Source of the DNA: Omphalotus guepiniiformis
Taxonomy: Eukaryota > Basidiomycota > Agaricomycetes > Agaricales > Omphalotaceae
DNA length: 64,000 nt
Assembly: GCA_028554645.1 (NCBI GenBank)
Contig: JAQOOI010000029.1
Span: forward strand, 1 to 64,000
Direction: 5' to 3'
The notes under the pieces were generated by a model. It was not told the DNA's origin. It worked only from the letters and a program-made list of their open reading frames with translations, and ran no database searches. Each line of letters begins with the position of its first letter. Positions within the stretch are counted from its first letter, which is position 1. Of this stretch, positions 36,370 through 46,770 are shown piece by piece. Both the position numbers and the translations under genes were made by a program.

Positions 36370-37091
36370 TGCCCATTCCTTCGAGCCGCGTCAATGTCCA
36401 TGGGTTTACCTGTACCCCCAAAGGTTGTTCCTGTGGCGTCTCTCCGATCACCACTTCCTGCCGCATTTTGCGGACTTTCTCTTCTTGGCGTAAACACCGG
36501 TCGGTTCTGATTCTGATTCTTGCGCCATTCCTGACGCCTTCTCCATAGTTGATCAATCTTGATCACTACGTCCTTCCATTCATCGTACACTTTGGGCAAC
36601 TCGTCCCTCGTGTAGATGGCATCAATAGTTTTCTCGTTAATGCCCTTCTCGATGAGCCGCACCACATACGGGTCATCCTTCTTGTAATCCGCCTCTGTCA
36701 ACAGTATCTCCAACTCCTGGAAATATTCCTCCGCCGTCCCTGCTCCCTGCTTCAACAACTCCACCTTTTCCTGCGCTGTCCTCTGCAGACCGGAATCTAG
36801 GAACGCCTTGTTCAAGGCTTGCTTGAAATGCGCCCAGTCCTTCTGCCATTTCTCGTTGTCTTGGTCAAAATGGGTATTATAGTAATTATTGACCCATCCG
36901 TCTACAAGCTTCCCATTCATGAAAGAGATCGCAACATCAATCCTTTCATCGTCGGTCGTGATACCGTTTTTCTTATCACGGATATATGTGAAGAGTCTTC
37001 GACGCCAATTCTTGAATTCGGATTTGACACCGGTGAAGTTATCGGGTTTGTTGAGGAGTGATTTTCCTCGTGAAGTTTCGATTTCAGACAT
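36198..37091 (-). CDS. gag: Chromovirus Gag with zinc knuckle
   Basis: A 297-residue frame starting at ATG 37091. It has the retrotransposon-gag helix region (LVDGWVNNYYNTHF, KQALNKAFLD, AEEYFQELEILL) and near the C-terminus a CFNCGQRGHILRDC zinc knuckle (CX2CX4HX4C) for RNA packaging. Intact as read. The 3' end overlaps the protease frame by about 170 bp. Confidence 0.92.
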   Translation of the reverse strand: MSEIETSRGKSLLNKPDNFTGVKSEFKNWRRRLFTYIRDKKNGITTDDERIDVAISFMNGKLVDGWVNNYYNTHFDQDNEKWQKDWAHFKQALNKAFLDSGLQRTAQEKVELLKQGAGTAEEYFQELEILLTEADYKKDDPYVVRLIEKGINEKTIDAIYTRDELPKVYDEWKDVVIKIDQLWRRRQEWRKNQNQNRPVFTPRRESPQNAAGSGDRRDATGTTFGGTGKPMDIDAARRNGQCFNCGQRGHILRDCPAKRGQRVRQVNAQEEEKKEEQPPSWFLNWLKSDTGFVKAQK

Positions 37092-37612
37092 TCTGATAGG
37101 AGTATGAGGTCGGGTAGAATAGGGAGATGATGAAAGAGATTTGTATGAAGGTGTGACAGGTGATGGGATAGTGGTTTCTTCGAAGAGACTGCTAAAGTTC
37201 CCCCAAGATTCCGTAATGGTAGAGTTTACTTCGGTCCGTCAGTAACCTCACGAAGAGATTTCGGGACCTTTTCTGCCTCTAATAAACGAGTTCCTAAATC
37301 CGTGCTCACTTGCTGAGTAAACCTGGGCGTGCCTTTCTAGGAGTGCACCTCGTTCCCCAAGCGCAAAGTCCCCTCCCCGAAGGTTGGTTATCAGACGATG
37401 CTTTCTGCTGCCAGTACCGAGTCGGACTCAACGTTACTCGTTTGTACTATAGGCGCAATTACTCTAATGGAGCACAGATTCCTAATTCGGACGGAAACCC
37501 GAATATCAAAGGGAGAAAATGAAGTAAGCGTGTGAAGGTGAAGAGAAACTTACTTGCTACTGAAATAGCAACAAGAAGGCAAACTTGAATTGTGTTGGTC
37601 GGGTGAGTTGTG

Positions 37613-37626
37613 TTAGCTTCGATCTT
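37613..37626 (-). promoter_or_regulatory. Self-primer binding site next to the 5' LTR
   Basis: In element sense the 14 bases after the LTR (following one spacer base) are AAGATCGAAGCTAA. They are perfectly complementary to TTAGCTTCGATCTT inside the LTR (37776-37789). No tRNA-like TGG start is present. This is the Tf1/sushi-type arrangement in which the 5' end of the RNA folds back as its own primer. Confidence 0.85.
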
Positions 37627-37627
37627 A

Positions 37628-38079
37628 TGTCAGCGACTCGAGTTATAAACTCAAATAACCAAACACAATGATCTTAGTTTCACACGAGTAAGAGAAAAGC
37701 AGAAAATGGAATTGAGAAAAGAGACGATACAAGGAAGTATGCTAAGTACAAGTCTAAACCCGAGGAGTTATTGACAAGATCGAAGCTAAAGAAATATCTA
37801 CCTAAGCGGACTTGTTATATACGTAAATAAAACCCTAAACCCTGGGCTATAACCCTTGACTAATCCACCATGTGTCTACCATGAGTTCGATCGCCTCAAG
37901 TGTTTCATTAATGATCGTGATCGCCTTGAGGTCTATATGCTTGATCTCGATCATCATGCTACCTACGTGTGTATTTAATATAACCCTAGATCTATAACTT
38001 AAGATGCTATCTACTGATAATAAAAGTGTCTATATGTACAAACAATGAGATAAGATGAAAAAAGAAAACATTCGTAACA
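37628..38079 (-). repeat. Chromovirus LTR (5' LTR in element sense), promoter
   Basis: Carries a TATATAA on the minus strand at about 37815-37822. The self-primer segment (37776-37789) begins about 25-33 nt downstream, so transcription would start at or just before the primer, as expected for a self-priming element. Confidence 0.93.
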
Positions 38080-38952
38080 GCGGGTGCGTCCCCAATCTCC
38101 CAGCTGATCTGTACCCAGAGTGTTTGTGTCATCTGGTATTTAGTATGGCAGGCCCCGTCTCGTCTGTAGCGAATGTGAGTTCCCTGCGTGCAGCCTCGTT
38201 CTAACTCACGGGCTTATAGGTCAAAGGCGGCATAGGGAAATATTCGACTTTAAGGGGAGTATTCAACGTTATCCGGCCTCTCATCAAACCAATCCGCTCA
38301 ATAAAGCAGTGCGGGTGAGTGTCTCGTTCGTATGAGTATTCGTCTGCGGATGCGATGCGCCAACGACGCGAAGCGCAAAGGAACATCTTGTTTGTTTCCG
38401 TTCGTAGCTCAAATTCAGCGAGTAGTGTGATTGTATATGGTTCAAATGGTGTAGCTCGAATGCGTATGTAGTTTAAATGCGCAATAACGTGCATGAAATT
38501 AGTTACCTCGTATTACAGAAGTAAGACCACTCATTTAGGACGAGTAAAAAATTTGAAGTCGTGCAGATTCATTTATTGGTTCTTTCATTCTTGGAGTTTT
38601 GCCATTACCTGGCGTGAACAAGTCTTTCGTTTCATCCTGGGTCGTTTTGTTGCGTGAAACGGCCGACTGCATGCCGTATATAACAATCTCAGAATGATTT
38701 CTAACCCGGCTCTACTCGTAAGGAGCAGACGCGTTACCAAGACGCGATCGTCCGACTTCGACAGTTCATTTACGAGAAGGTCTTCAGACTACGATGGCCT
38801 ATGTTCTTGTTTCACTATGGTCTCCTCTAATATAATATCGGCTCGAAGTGCTCACAGACAAAAGCAAGAGCGAGGCAGTTTGAACATTGCCGAATGACTA
38901 TGGAGGACGGTACAAAAGTGAGAAGTTTAAACATACAAACATACGCGTCACA
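38080..38952. other. Region right of the chromovirus, no clear gene
   Basis: Begins with the target duplication GCGGG and continues the interrupted locus. Short open frames only; none shows a recognisable domain. Confidence 0.45.
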
Positions 38953-39577
38953 TTATCTACGAGAAGCTGCGCGAGACTTCGGAAGAAAAGGTGGCCATCG
39001 AAATGTCTTGGTAGGAGGCGCTTCAATATCTCGATCCTTCGCCAGCGCTGCTACCGACTGTCTAAGGGAATAGGAGACCACCGGCGGACGGTCAATGGTG
39101 TTGTTACACATAGCGCACTTCATCGTTTTCCAGCAGCGGCGTTGTTTTTTACGGCGCTGTTCTTCTAAATGGCGAATTGCTTGCCCCGTCAAACAACTGC
39201 CACACATAGTGTGACCACAAGGTAATCTGAAAATCCTGGTCAGTATCTGCGCGAGGGCCGACAATTAAGCTGCATACACGCATGGTTGCCAAGCTGTGTC
39301 CCAGCAAACTGGACACCTGTGCAGATATTCCTGTTCCTCACGAAGAGCCTGAAGAGTAGCCTTGAGGGTCTACAATGATGTGAGGGACAAGTGTATCGGA
39401 GGAGTTGATTACGCGCACCTGAATTTCAGCTTTAGCTTCGCTCAGTTGCCCTGTTCTGGGTGTGCTGTGCGACGGAGACCGTTGCTGGGGAAGAGGATTC
39501 GGTCGAGATTTGTAGGTTACTAATGGCGTATTATTGGTTTTCAGATCCATCCTAGCTAGTGGATTAGCGTCTTTCAT
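38953..39577 (-). CDS. C3HC4 RING-finger protein (about 174 aa)
   Basis: Exons 39577-39419, 39369-39278 and 39226-38953 join in frame. The RING reads CPVC-WDTAWQP-C-VLP-CGH-TM-C-GS-CL, then a Lys/Arg-rich loop and CAMC; Cys/His spacing fits a C3HC4 RING that would bind two zincs and recruit an E2 ubiquitin enzyme. The first exon is Pro/Ser/Thr-rich. The start at 39577 is the first ATG in frame; an upstream exon cannot be excluded. An inverted stem-loop module lies about 320 bp upstream. RING proteins of this compact type are common in mushrooms; the substrate is unknown. Confidence 0.7.
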
Positions 39578-39895
39578 ACTGGAGTGAATTGGAATCAAAC
39601 CTGTGAATTGAATCTCTGTGTGAGACGGAGTTAGGACACGGCTCAACTGTGGTGAGGTTGAATCAAAGGTTATGGGCTCAATTTCGAAAGCGCAAGCATT
39701 TTATGGTATTCCGATGAAAGAACCGCGCGCGACAAAGAGACAAAGGGGAGGGGAGGAACGTGTAACATCTAAAATTCCCGAGGACTTCAGATAAGAAAGA
39801 GTCCAGGAATGAGCAATATGGGATGAAGGAGACTGGCGGTTCAGACGTATTTTGATGGCATAGACAGAACGTCAGGAATAGGGTAGAGACGAATC

Positions 39896-40113
39896 GGAAG
39901 ACGCCAAGTCTTCGCAACTCTCAGCAAAGCCTGAAGCTGAAGCATTGAAGCATTGAAGGCCTGACACCAAGTCAGACAGATTTGGACGAAGACACCGAGT
40001 CCTCGTGATGCTTTCTCGATGGATGATACGATGGGTAGCTATAGTTAGTTGGCTGGACCGAGATAAGATGAACTTGAAAATAGTTTAAGCGCTTTAGCGC
40101 CAAAGCGTGTGAA
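39896..40113 (-). repeat. Stem-loop module, copy 6 (inverted), with outer motif
   Basis: On the minus strand: GAGGAC-TCGGT-GTCTTC, CTGAC-TTGGT-GTCAG, an inserted GAAGCATT-type repeat, then GAAGAC-TTGGC-GTCTTC. The outer motif GCGCTTTAGCGCC...GTGTGAA lies at 40089-40113. It points into the RING gene. Confidence 0.8.
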
Positions 40114-40257
40114 AAGAGAAAGCGCGCACGATCACGCGCACGAATCACGATGTCGGGGGACGAAGCCTGGTATACGAATTAGAAACGCTTGAAGTTCTTC
40201 CTCTCAACGGTTCCAATCGCTACTGTCAAATACAAACCTTGATGCCCACGAAACATC

Positions 40258-40445
40258 ACGAGGACTTGGCGTCTTCGTCGATATTTGTCTGACTTGGTGT
40301 CAGGCTTTGCTGAGAATTGTGAAGACTAGGTGTCTTCCGATTCGTCGTTGCATTGGGCCTTCATCGTCGTTTCACTATATGCGCGTTATCTCTGTCGCCT
40401 ATACCCCTTCGATTTAACTCAAAATACACCGGAACATGCGTCATA
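40258..40445 (+). repeat. Stem-loop module, copy 7, with remnant of a 7609-type 5' end
   Basis: GAGGAC-TTGGC-GTCTTC, CTGAC-TTGGT-GTCAG and GAAGAC-TAGGT-GTCTTC in order. Downstream, about 40350-40440 resembles the leader and first codons of the 7609 gene (TTGGGCCTTCA, then TTTAACTCAAAATACACC), with no gene body following. Copies 6 and 7 face away from each other about 250 bp apart. Confidence 0.75.
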
Positions 40446-41195
40446 TCATCTGATATCTCTACATTGACACCATTATCGACGTTGGGCGACGTCGGAGCTG
40501 ATGAATAGTGCTTGACTTAAAACACATTCTCGGTATTTCCAAAATCTTTCTAACTCTCAGAATTCACTAACTAACTGAATCTCGATAGTTGAATGCCCCC
40601 TCTTAACCCGGCCGCCGAGTCATGAAGTGTAATTGAACTCACTAGGTATGGTCATCCTTCTTGCCTCTCATTTTATGTCCTTTCCGTTGTCCTTGGTGGA
40701 AGGCGTGCGCTAACCTTTGACTCGACAGAAATTCTAGTCGACAGATGAAGACTCGTAATGGAAAATTCATCGATCGAGTTGATGAGTTTCGAAGAGCATG
40801 AATCCCTAGCACTATGAAGCGCTAGACTAGACGACAGATGCATCGATGCAGACTCCCACCGGAAATTGAAGTTTTGTTCCTGCTTTCGTCGTCTTTAGTG
40901 CTTCAAAATCATATAGGCAACGTTTGGTCAAACGCCGTTGAATTCGTTCGAACCTCTGGGTTTGAGTTGTTTTAGGTGAGTTTAATGCCATCCGTCGGTT
41001 GATATGTACTAACTGTTGCGTACAGGCACGTTAGATGGATATATATATGTTGTTTTCATACACCCTACATGAGAGGCCAGCGCGAGAACTACGTTTATTG
41101 GTTTTGAATGCCTCGACGTCCGCCGTCAACGTGCTGGAAAATGTCTTGGCGGCGACCAACATATCACTGGCGGTATGTGATGACTTGGTGCCCGG
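40446..41195. other. Intergenic, no gene seen
   Basis: No supported gene; short frames only. Confidence 0.4.
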
Positions 41196-41430
41196 TTGGT
41201 TCAGCGTCACCAGCTTGGTGATGGTTGTGGAGACCTAATACTGGAACGCTTGCTCACCGTTGGCCGCGGTTATTTTTACGTCAGAGCTGGTGAGTTGGGT
41301 TGTAGACTTGGACCCCATTCATTTATGCTGATTGCTCAGGCAGGAATGTTCAGAACCTCTATTTTTGTTTTTTGGATTTGTAGAATAGGTTTCCCGTCCG
41401 ACAATAGGTTTCCCATCCGACGTCGGTCGA
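41196..41430 (+). repeat. Dispersed repeat shared with 19.4 kb
   Basis: Second copy of the repeat described at 19395-19655, ending in the same CCGACGTCGG palindrome, here with a small internal duplication of TAGGTTTCCC. Confidence 0.6.
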
Positions 41431-41599
41431 AGCCGTGTTTTTGGGTTTAGATATCATAATGCAATTGCGTTCAGAGCAAACAAAACATGCATCATGGACT
41501 TGAGGCATGGATTGCTGCCGCAGCGCCGATCTCAAGTTATTCAAGCTCTTCTACTCTTTGTCACACCTAGTAAGCGCAAACACGGAAAGTGGTTTCAAA

Positions 41600-43175
41600 A
41601 ACTGTCTTCCCTTGGCCTACAATGAACACAATTGCAAAAGAACTATCTTTGCGCATGTTTTTGCGCGAGTCATGAGTCAAGGTACCAAGTTCGATCCTGA
41701 GGAACGATCTAGCCCAGTAAACGGTCAACATCGGCTGTCGACAGCGAGTACAATTATTTTCGTGTTTACCCCTACTAATTTTGGTCTTCTCTAGTTGACG
41801 AGGGAATCGGATGTGAGTTCGCTTCAGATAAATTGCTTGTATATGCTTACTTGGTGCTAAGATGACACTGGTTGTTGCTGTTTGCGAGACCTGTCCACCA
41901 GGAGGCGTGGAGTCCATGATATCCGTTCTTCTTAACTTATTTGATACTAGAGCGTCTCTCATGAAGCTGGTGATAGTCATGATTGACCGCGAAGTGGCGC
42001 ATACCGGTGCGTTTAATTTATTCGTATAACGAAATAAACTTACTTCGTGCAGAAAATGAGGCTTTACTTTTCCGCAGCAACAGTACCTGTACCCGCTTCT
42101 TGTCTGCATTTGCGAAGATCCATGGGTACAACTATCTGCGGGGTCTTGTCATGCCTCTTATCAAGTGCATGGAGTCTTTGCCTCCCGGGCGGGTACGAGT
42201 CGGATCCGGCCAAAGTGGGAGAACAAGATGTCATACAAAACCGAAAGGATATCGCTTTCGTAGCCAAATCGTTCCTTGATAGCATCACAGCTTCCACAGA
42301 GGCCCTGCCTTCGTGAGTACTCAGAATTTCGGCTTGTCATGATCTAATGATGCCTTCCAGCGCATCTTTCGTGAGATTTGCGTGCACATAGCTAAGACAG
42401 TGTCAGTATTGCGAATCTTTGAAATTTCTATATATTGACGATTATTTACAGTTCCCAGCGGTGGCCGGATGCCAAGTTTGCTGCTCCTGGGGCATTTGTG
42501 TTTCTTCGGTATGACTAAGTCGCAACAGAATGCTGCTGTTCCTGACTCCACCATAGATTTATTTCCCTTGCGGGAGTCGCTCCTGAAACGATAGACCTTG
42601 AGATACCGGGAGATGGTCTACGTCGTGGTTTGACTCTCATTGCGAAGATCATTCAAAACCTAACATCGCTCATGTCACACGCTTCTTGAGTGAATTCAAC
42701 GTGAGTCATGCTAATTGCAATATTGGGCATTGTAATTCATTCATTTGACTAGCGATACAATCTGGGCGAAGACGACGACGGCGACGAGCGGTTGGGCACG
42801 ACATCTGATGACACCGACATTCTGGTGTTGCATCGTCTTTCTTTTTCTTCGTTAAGCATGCTGATAAAACAGGAAAAGCGTTGCTCAGTACGCCGAAAGC
42901 CTCTGCAGAAGGTGATACTTCCGCGGTCAATAGCAAGAGAGCTTGGGATCATCTTTGCACATTTCTTGTAGATCTTGGGTCCCCGATGGAAGTCCCAAAG
43001 ATCTCTTCTCTAGACAAGAAGAACCATCGCGAATATAAGGAATTGATGGCTAGATGTGCCTATCGATCGACAGAGTCCGTTCAAGACATACTCCTTGTAG
43101 CTGCACCACCCAGGGCAATTAGTGACTGTTTGTGGCAAGCTCATGATGCTGACTCACTGTCGCAGAGGACCAAAT
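41600..43175 (+). pseudogene. Neurofibromin/Ira-type RasGAP fragment, decayed
   Basis: Exon-like segments encode VMSQGTKFDPEER, an ISVLLNLFDTRASLMKL segment, EVAHTENEALLFRSNS (the LFR arginine-finger context), a HGYNYLRGLVMPLIK block, EQDVIQN, FREICVHIAKT, and AKFAAPGAFVFLRF followed by ISLAGVAPETIDLE. Then come HVTRFLSEFN, a TDILVLHR segment and KHADKTGKALLS to LGSPMEVPK. This order is that of NF1/IRA RasGAPs, which switch off Ras. Frame shifts (near 42670 and 42845) and a small deletion between IIQNL and HVTRFLSE show decay. Both ends of the long parent gene are missing, so this is a fragment. Confidence 0.75.
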
Positions 43176-44075
43176 TATTGCGTCGCTAATTGTCGTTACT
43201 TTCGTGGCGATCTTTCTCCTTCGCGAGTGGATCGCGCAGAATGCGAGACCGGGAGTGTTTGATGACGAAAGAATACCGGTCCCGAACCCTAATCAAGATG
43301 TGTTGCAAGTTCCTCCAGCGGCTCAGGCCCCAGCACCACAGAGACGCAATGCACTTTCTGGTGTGAGAGGAGATGATGATCCCAATGGACCTGCGGAGGT
43401 GGCCGCGCCTAGACAGCGCATGGACGTAAATGCGCGCTTAGCGCTTGCTCAGACACAATTGGAAGCTGTTCGGGCCCTTCACGCTCTAAGAACGGTGGAG
43501 CGAGAGAACAAGGTGTTGAACGAGGATGAAGAATTGGCGAGGGTACAGCGTGCTCAGCGACTGGGGTGGTCGGCTATTGAGTTCGCCCCTCCACAAGGGC
43601 AAGAAATGGAAGAAGAGCTTGATCGAGTCGCAGCGAAAGCCAGGCGAAGGAGCGGCTGAAAAGAAGGAGTTTTGCAAGGCGTTTACATATCGCCAGACAG
43701 AGTGGTGCCAGATGGAGACAGGAGATGGGAAGTCTGCCCGTTCCAGATGGAGCTTTTGAGGGGAAGGGTCAGCAGCAATCTATCCCACAATCTCCGGGCT
43801 CTGCAGCACTCTGTCTTCATCTTCGTCTAACCCAACTCCTCGTTCAAGCGTTTCACCCTCTCCTGCCTTGTTTCCTGATGTCCTACTTGAGCGACCGAAC
43901 GGACCGATACCTTTTTCATTCGTATTCCGTCCGCCTTTGTCTACTGCCACCGACTCTACCCTTGGAAATACGAGTCTTACATCATCTTCTCCCGCTGTGT
44001 CCAGTCCTTCCGCCACTTCTGCACCTGTTATCCAGTCGCATACGTTTTCAATGCCTTTATACGCCTTAGACTCTT
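43146..44075 (+). pseudogene. Doa10/MARCH6-like fragment
   Basis: In frame from about 43169, a hydrophobic segment IIASLIVVTFVAIFLLREW leads into IAQNARPGVFDDERIPVP, a sequence I associate with the first membrane helix and following loop of fungal Doa10 (SSM4) ER ubiquitin ligases. A Gln/Ala/Arg-rich helix with LGWSAIEFAPP follows, ending at TGA 43657-43659; another frame continues Ser/Pro-rich to 44075. The RING-CH domain that should precede the helix is absent; instead the RasGAP fragment abuts it. Assignment rests on one segment, so moderate confidence. Confidence 0.45.
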
Positions 44076-44431
44076 AGCTGAGCGGGAGTACGTCTACGCC
44101 TTCATCGTCAGTTCGTCGTCCACCCCTGCCGAGTACGACAAGTGTCCGGTTGTACAGATTTCTGTCGGCATGAAGTAAGGTGTACCCTGGACCAGAAAGA
44201 TGGAGTCACTACACAGATAACGAAAAGAAGATCAGCTCACATTTTTTGGGTCTGAATCACCATCCGGAGAGAACGGTTTGGCTTATTCAAGGTCTGCTAA
44301 TATACCTCGGTTACCAACGGCATACCACAACACATAGCCAGTGCTTATATCCCGGTGCACCCATCCTGCAAGATACATTATAAGGAGACCTGAGTTGCAC
44401 ATCTGTTAGCCTTGACATTGTAAACCGAACT

Positions 44432-44836
44432 TCACATTGACAACTCACCGGTGATAGCACCTTGGAGAGCGTTCATGGCGTCGTCGAAGGTTTCTGTATC
44501 AGCCACCTTTACACACACTTCTTCGAATACCACTCGGTATTGAAATTTCGGAGAAAATGTTCGGACACGTTCGCTGTACATCGGTATCCCAGCAAGCGCT
44601 ATAGTGGTATCACCTTCGCCATCAAATAATGTTGTGTCTTGTTCAGCTTGATGAGCAACCTGCCTCGACGTCTTCCCTTTACACTCCCACTTTATCGTGA
44701 GGAAATGTTTCTTGTACCAGTTCTCTTCGAGCAAATTTCGGACGAGCTTTCTCTCTCTATCTTTCAATTGTTGGAATTCCGTGGGATCTTCCTGTGAGAT
44801 GTCCGCGTCCGCTAATCGAGTTCTGAATTCCAACAT
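44432..44836 (-). CDS. Uncharacterised Agaricomycete protein, partial
   Basis: The main exon encodes EDPTEFQQLKDRERKLVRN, ENWYKKHFLTIKWECKGK and a C-terminal region to a GTGAGT-type donor near 44446. An upstream exon (about 44935-44860) would add RRRLASAASHILDNDPRRMF. The pattern matches a hypothetical family frequent in mushrooms. Start, join and 3' exons are not resolved. Confidence 0.4.
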   Translation of the reverse strand: MLEFRTRLADADISQEDPTEFQQLKDRERKLVRNLLEENWYKKHFLTIKWECKGKTSRQVAHQAEQDTTLFDGEGDTTIALAGIPMYSERVRTFSPKFQYRVVFEEVCVKVADTETFDDAMNALQGAITGELSM

Positions 44837-45433
44837 GGTATCTTCGAGGGTGTGGAGAACCTTACGGTGAACATTCTTCGTGGATCATTGTCCAAAATAT
44901 GAGAAGCAGCGCTAGCAAGTCGGCGTCGGATCTACAATATACAACTTGGGCGCCATTTGCTCTCTCTATTCGTTGAGATATTCAATTGTCTCAATATAAA
45001 CTCCAACAGCTGGCAACTGCTATATCGACAGAGTCGCTCTGGGTCACTGGACGATGCAGTCAGAAGTTTCATCCGGTAGGACGACTTGAGGATACAGAGG
45101 ATACACAGACGTGGGACTTGGGTTCGAGAACGGGGGGACCGATCTACCGATGGAGCATCAAGCGCGGGAGTTAGGGATGTACGATCACATCTCTCGAGGA
45201 GGTTGAGTACATTGTATTCATGGTTTATGACGCTGAAAAAGTAGGGGGTGCTCGAGACTTATGCCGGTGAAAGGTTTGTCAAGAGACGAGTTCGAAGGAT
45301 GACAATGTAGAGTATTCGTTGCAATATGCGAAGAATTCATTTTGGTACATATTTTACCAATTGCCTCAGCTAATGCAAGGCGAATCAGCAAGGAAATCGA
45401 TGCGTAGCAAGATGCACATACTGATTCACAAAG

Positions 45434-45854
45434 TCACCATCGACTCTCGTCCTCGTCTTCGTCCTCGTCTTCGTCCTCGTCACCTTCTCCTACATCCCAG
45501 AAGATCAAGGTCACAATGATCGTGGCGATCAAAAGGGCTATAACAATGTCGACCTTGACGATTGTGACGTGAAGAACTTCCAGTATAGTCAGAGGCGACG
45601 TACGTCGGTAGCGCGAAAAAAGGTAATGATACAGCAAAATATGATGCCCATGTAAAACTAAACGATGTCAATTGTAGGAAATGCTGGGAGAGGCCAAAAC
45701 GTACATTGACAAGACATCCGTGAACGCATATTTTCATCTCCACAATAATCTCGACACGATCGCCGTTGAATTGCATCACCCAATCTCCATGGGCGTTGTT
45801 AAAGTTTCCTCCGTCGATCTCAAAGTCGTTAGCACCGTTGAACATGTAAGCCAT
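45434..45854 (-). CDS. Small protein with NxFxIxGGxFNNxxGD signature, two membrane segments and acidic tail (107 aa)
   Basis: Exons 45854-45705, 45657-45604 and 45553-45434 join in phase 0 to 107 residues. The first exon has FNGANDFEIDGGNFNNAHGD, close to the N-terminal signature seen in many mushroom NLR-like and orphan proteins. The second exon is hydrophobic (YMGIIFCCIITFF). The third has VDIVIAL-to-IIVTLIFW, then an Asp/Glu tail encoded by a CGTCCTCGTCTT-type repeat. The last intron needs an AAG acceptor. Possibly a membrane-tethered adaptor without the usual NACHT domain; this is inference. Confidence 0.5.
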
Positions 45855-46770
45855 GGCGATAGAGTGACGAAAGTTGAGGGTGGTCTAGCGGGTGAGGTGG
45901 CGGTGACGATTGACGGTTTGGGCAACGGCGTGCGCAGGCGTTCACTGCAAACACAAACATCATGTTGACATACAACATTACAACATACAATGAATTACTC
46001 TCTTGAACACACTCGCCAGAGGAATCGCTGTAATAGGTTTCTGTGGGCAAGGTACTGACATTGGTAGCAATCCCAAGTGATTTGCGCTCTGCAGCGAATT
46101 TGATTACCCGCGAAACCGTACGAATCCTAAGAACGCGTTCAATGGGTTCTTTGCTAGTCAAGACACCAAAATAAGCTGTACTCTCAGTGAAACTGTGCTC
46201 TGCAGCGCATATAATCAACGCCGTATGGACTCGAAGCTCAGCTCGGGCTCTCATTAGCTCTGTATATCGAATTGTACGATATTCTCTTCACCTCTTCTAC
46301 CATCTACGCTGATTTCGTATCTTGCAGAACGGAGCGGCGTAGCTCGAGGTGGCACGGTTACGTTCAATTTCCAGAACGAACCATCGATTTTCCCTTTTTT
46401 TGGAACCAAGATGATGATGACGAAGTCTCCCATTATTCGATGTCTTGTCTATCATGTTTACCGCCCGAGCCAAGCTATTGTTGGGCGATAACAACGGTCT
46501 GACGAAAGGTGATGAACGGCGAAGCTCATGGCTCACACTGAAATGGAAGCATACCTCGAAAAGTATTCTGGCGTTATGCTTTATTTGAAGGAAACGGATG
46601 AAAGTGTGTATGGTAGATTGTGTGCGGTCCGTATAATTCTTGATTTCACCTGACTTGTCCCTCACTCTCACTCAACCAACATCCTATGCAACTAATCTGG
46701 TCTTCAGCCTTGTGCTTGATGAGCTCGCACCATTGCTCTACAGGAGGACGAAATTCTGACAGATTTCTAA
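45855..46770. other. No resolved gene
   Basis: Open minus-strand frames at 46254-45829 and 46671-46297 have some exon-like composition, but no domain or consistent splicing was found. Confidence 0.35.

Larger units (their letters stand above)
29970..38079 (-). mobile_element. Ty3/gypsy chromovirus (Tf1/sushi-like), complete with LTRs, disrupted pol
   Basis: Two 452-bp LTRs (29970-30421 and 37628-38079) appear identical on reading and end in TG...CA on the minus strand. The host bases GCGGG flank both sides as a 5-bp target duplication. Order in element sense is LTR, primer site, gag, protease, RT, RNase H, integrase, chromodomain, polypurine tract, LTR. A 1,844-bp foreign repeat (33607-35450) splits pol, and a TGA at 32194-32196 interrupts the end of RNase H. 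Identical LTRs suggest recent arrival; since the repeat is inside, either it inserted even more recently or the defective element was mobilised in trans. Confidence 0.95.
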
